From Alphaproteobacteria bacterium (GTDB lineage Bacteria; Pseudomonadota; Alphaproteobacteria; GCA-2731375): a stretch of DNA of 7,591 nt. Numbering within the stretch: position 1 is the stretch's first letter; each line of letters begins with the position of its first letter. The notes beneath the pieces were generated by a model that had not been told where the DNA came from, made no database searches, and was given only the letters and a program-made list of their open reading frames with translations. The DNA lies in assembly GCA_028281075.1 (NCBI GenBank), contig JANQKO010000351.1, forward strand, positions 1-7,591, given 5' to 3'. A program made the translations under genes and the position numbers. Of this stretch, positions 5,497-7,591 are shown piece by piece.

Positions 5497-5572
5497 CGTC
5501 GGTCTGTCCTCCTGCCCTGGTCATCTTGGTGTTTGTCGCGGTCCCTGCATACCACGGCGCCGGCCGCGGCAA

Positions 5573-5594
5573 CCGCAATTCCGCCGCAATTCCG
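5573..5594. repeat. Two tandem 11-bp repeats between divergent genes
   Basis: CCGCAATTCCG occurs twice with no gap (5573-5583 and 5584-5594). It lies in the 187-bp space between the SDR start and the peptidoglycan-binding gene start. The 11-bp unit is about one helical turn, so two copies would face the same side of the DNA. It could be a regulator site; no regulator gene is visible here. Confidence 0.4.
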
Positions 5595-5603
5595 GGCCAG
5601 GGT

Positions 5604-5632
5604 TTGCCGGCCGTGGCGGGGCGGGATAGGGT
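5604..5632 (+). promoter_or_regulatory. Weak promoter candidate for the peptidoglycan-binding gene
   Basis: TTGCCG (5604-5609) and TAGGGT (5627-5632) are 17 bases apart on the plus strand, keeping the TTG of the -35 box and the TA...T of the -10 box. Transcription would start near 5640. A palindrome GCCGGA-TG-TCCGGC (5646-5659) follows in the leader. Confidence 0.3.
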
Positions 5633-5683
5633 GCGGCGGACGCCGGCCGGATGTCCGGCGCCGATCGGTCAGGCGGAGCGAAA

Positions 5684-6286
5684 ATGATGCGATGGGTTCT
5701 TTGCGCCGCGGCGGCGGTGTGTGCCGGTATCTGGAGCGGCGGCGTCCTGGCCGCCGATGCGGCGGGCAAGTTCGCCGCCAAGGGCGTCGGCCGCACCTCG
5801 TGCGGGGATTTCGTCCGGATCGTCGACGGCAAGGACAGCAAGGCCTTGATCTATGCCGGCTGGATCGACGGCTATATCACCGCGTCCAACCTTTATGTCC
5901 ACGACACCTATGACGTGCTGCCCTGGCAGGGATCGGCGGTCGTGTTCTCGTCCCTCGGCAAGTTCTGCCGGCAGAATCCCGAGCTCGCCTTCCATCGCGC
6001 CGTCATCGCCATGGTGCGGACGCTGCACCGGCAGCGCGTCGTGGAGGAATCGGCCGTGGTCGAGATCCCCGTCGGCGACAAGAGCTTCAGGTTGTATGCG
6101 CACACCCTGCGGCGCACGCAGGAGAGACTGGCCGAGCTGGGCCATTACTCCGTGACGCCGACCGGCACCTATGACCGGGACACGAAATGGGCGCTGGAGG
6201 CCTATCAGCGATCGAAGAGCCTGCCCGTCACCGGCGTGCCCGACCAGCCGACCCTGACGGCGCTGTTCTACCGGCAGTCCGGTTAG
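5684..6286 (+). CDS. Secreted protein with C-terminal peptidoglycan-binding domain
   Basis: 200 residues from the ATG at 5684. GGAG at 5675-5678 sits 5 bases before it, and an ATG three bases on is equally possible; the frame's earlier ATG at 5651 lacks a ribosome site. Residues 1-24 form a signal peptide (MMRW, a hydrophobic Ala-rich stretch, then VLAADA), so the product is periplasmic. Residues about 37-115 have C40 and C95, a likely disulfide, with AGWIDGYITASN between them and CRQNPELAF after. This layout resembles small periplasmic domains of the Rap1a/Tai or HdeA type, an uncertain match. Residues about 138-196 (AHTLRRTQERLAELGHY, then GTYDRDTKWALEAYQ) are a PG_binding_1 repeat, a three-helix domain that attaches to the cell wall. 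No enzymatic domain is seen. It is divergent from the SDR gene and ends 13 bases from the stop of the converging TRAP gene. Confidence 0.8.
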   Translation: MMRWVLCAAAAVCAGIWSGGVLAADAAGKFAAKGVGRTSCGDFVRIVDGKDSKALIYAGWIDGYITASNLYVHDTYDVLPWQGSAVVFSSLGKFCRQNPELAFHRAVIAMVRTLHRQRVVEESAVVEIPVGDKSFRLYAHTLRRTQERLAELGHYSVTPTGTYDRDTKWALEAYQRSKSLPVTGVPDQPTLTALFYRQSG

Positions 6287-6299
6287 CGGCTGTTTGAGG

Positions 6300-7589
6300 T
6301 TAGCCGATGACCAGGCCGGGCAGCCACAGCGTCCAGCCCGGGAACAGCACCAGGCCGGCGAGCAGCAGTAGCAGCGCGCCCAGGAACGGCGTCAGCTCGG
6401 CGACCACGGCGCCGGCCCGGGCCTCGGCCTGGGCGGCCGAGAGGTAGATCAGGAAGCCGACCGGCGGCGTGATCAGGCCGATCAGCGTCGCCAGCACCGC
6501 GACCACGCCGAGCTGCACCACGTCGATGCCGACGCTCAGCGCCGCCGGCGTCAGGATCGGCACCACGACCACCAGCAGGGTCACCGGCTCCAGCACCGTG
6601 CCGAGGCAGAGCAGCAGCAGCGCGATGGCGGCCAGCACGATCCTCGGATCGTCGGAGACGGTGGTGACGGCCTCGGCGAGGGTCCGCGCCAGGCCCATAT
6701 TGGCGATAATCCAGAGAAAGATCCCGGCGATCGAGATGATGATCAGCACCCGGCAGGCATCCAGCGCGGCGCGGCAGACCGACCGCCACAGGCCCGGGAG
6801 ATCGAGGTCGCGGTAGATGCCCAGGCTGACGGCGATGGCGTAAACGGCGGCGACGGCGCCCAGCTCCGTGGTCGTGGCCAGGCCGCCGACCAGGCCGACG
6901 ACGACGATCACCGGCATCAGCAGCGCCGGCACCGCGTGGCCGGCGGTCCGCAGAAGCCGCCGCCAGCCCTGCCAGGCCGTCGACGGATAGCCGCGGCGCA
7001 GGCTGATCAGGTAGGACGCCGCCAGCAGGAACAGGCCCATCAGCAGGCCGGGGATGACGCCGGCCAGGAACAGCTTGCCGATCGAGGCGCCGGCGAACAG
7101 ACCGAACACGACCAGCGGGATCGATGGCGGGATCACCGGGCCGATGGTCGCCGACGCCGCCGTCACCGCGGCGGCATAGGCCGGCGCGTAGCCCTCGCGC
7201 CGCATCGCCGGCACCATGACCGAGCCGATCGCCGACGCGTCGGCCACGGCCGAGCCGGAGACGCCGGCGAAGACCATGCTGGCCAGGATGTTCACGTGGC
7301 TGAGGCCGCCGCGGACATGGCCGACGGCGGCGCGGGCGAGGTCCAGCAGGCGCCGGCTGATGCCGCCGGTGTTCATGACCTCGCCGGCCAGGAAGAAGAA
7401 GGCGATGGCGGCATAGTTGTAGCTGTCGAGGCCCTGCACGAAGCCCTGGCCGATGACCATGACCGGCAGCTTCGGCCAGAAGGCGAGCGCGTAGGCGGCG
7501 CTGGCCAGGCCCATGGCGAAGAACACCGGCGCGCCGAGGCCGAGGCCCAGCAGCATGACGCCGAACAGCACGGCCAGCTCGGCGATCAT
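6300..7589 (-). CDS. TRAP transporter large membrane subunit (DctM family)
   Basis: 429 residues, full length for the family. With a DctP binding protein and a small DctQ subunit it imports organic acids and related solutes using the sodium gradient. Signatures are AFFFLAGEVMNTGGISRRLL (63-82), ASMVFAGVSGSAVADASAIG (103-122), ATIGPVIPPSIPLVVFG (147-163), GLATTTELGAVAAVYA (236-251) and, in the second half, GTVLEPVTLLVVVVPI (330-345) and GLITPPVGFLIYLSAA (371-386). The hydrophobic pattern suits about a dozen membrane segments in two similar halves. The ATG is two bases from the right edge and reads ATGA, so it may overlap the stop of a DctQ gene upstream, the usual order. Neither DctQ nor DctP lies in the window, so the substrate cannot be told. 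Confidence 0.95.
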   Translation of the reverse strand: MIAELAVLFGVMLLGLGLGAPVFFAMGLASAAYALAFWPKLPVMVIGQGFVQGLDSYNYAAIAFFFLAGEVMNTGGISRRLLDLARAAVGHVRGGLSHVNILASMVFAGVSGSAVADASAIGSVMVPAMRREGYAPAYAAAVTAASATIGPVIPPSIPLVVFGLFAGASIGKLFLAGVIPGLLMGLFLLAASYLISLRRGYPSTAWQGWRRLLRTAGHAVPALLMPVIVVVGLVGGLATTTELGAVAAVYAIAVSLGIYRDLDLPGLWRSVCRAALDACRVLIIISIAGIFLWIIANMGLARTLAEAVTTVSDDPRIVLAAIALLLLCLGTVLEPVTLLVVVVPILTPAALSVGIDVVQLGVVAVLATLIGLITPPVGFLIYLSAAQAEARAGAVVAELTPFLGALLLLLAGLVLFPGWTLWLPGLVIG

Positions 7590-7591
7590 GA

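Noticed and set aside
5646..5659. GCCGGA-TG-TCCGGC palindrome as an operator
   Set aside because: Palindromes made of G and C are frequent in DNA of this composition; noted only within the promoter entry.
1..7591. CRISPR array, insertion sequence or integrase gene
   Set aside because: No regularly spaced repeats, transposase or recombinase motifs were seen on either strand.

Overview
The window is GC-rich: one block counted inside a gene, 4081-4140, is 44/60 G+C. Codon choice, the operon style, the encoded CCA on the tRNA and the gene families fit an alphaproteobacterium, perhaps Rhodospirillales- or Rhizobiales-like. That placement is an inference from style, not from a marker gene. The gene set (family III CoA-transferase, luciferase-like monooxygenase, short-chain dehydrogenase, TRAP transporter) is typical of accessory catabolic DNA.

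Layout. Positions 1-2722 hold a three-gene minus-strand operon. It runs from a radical SAM enzyme with extra C-terminal cysteines, to a metallophosphoesterase-fold protein that has lost three metal ligands, to a CaiB/BaiF CoA-transferase cut by the left edge. Positions 2723-3069 hold no convincing gene, only a weak promoter candidate and two abutting hairpins. A tRNA-Gly(CCC) lies at 3070-3143 on the minus strand with its own promoter. Positions 3212-3547 encode a HigA-type helix-turn-helix antitoxin, overlapped by what looks like the last 29 codons of its lost toxin. A perfect 8-bp inverted repeat abuts the remnant. A decayed 44-nt copy of the tRNA-Gly 3' half lies at 3798-3841 on the opposite strand. 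The antitoxin segment is AT-richer (98/180 G+C over 3301-3480) and looks like a small mobile-element scar.

From 3879 the chromosomal style returns. There is an LLM-class flavin/F420 oxidoreductase (+), convergent with an SDR protein (-) that lacks the catalytic Tyr and Asn. A secreted protein with a C-terminal peptidoglycan-binding domain (+) is divergent from the SDR gene. It converges with a full-length TRAP transporter large subunit (-) that runs to the right edge.

The most interesting unit is the radical SAM / degenerate phosphoesterase / CoA-transferase operon. One protein has full radical SAM chemistry and extra cysteines. Its neighbour keeps one half of a binuclear metal site and carries its own cysteine cluster. 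The substrate cannot be told from sequence. The second point of interest is the tRNA half-copy next to a broken toxin-antitoxin pair.
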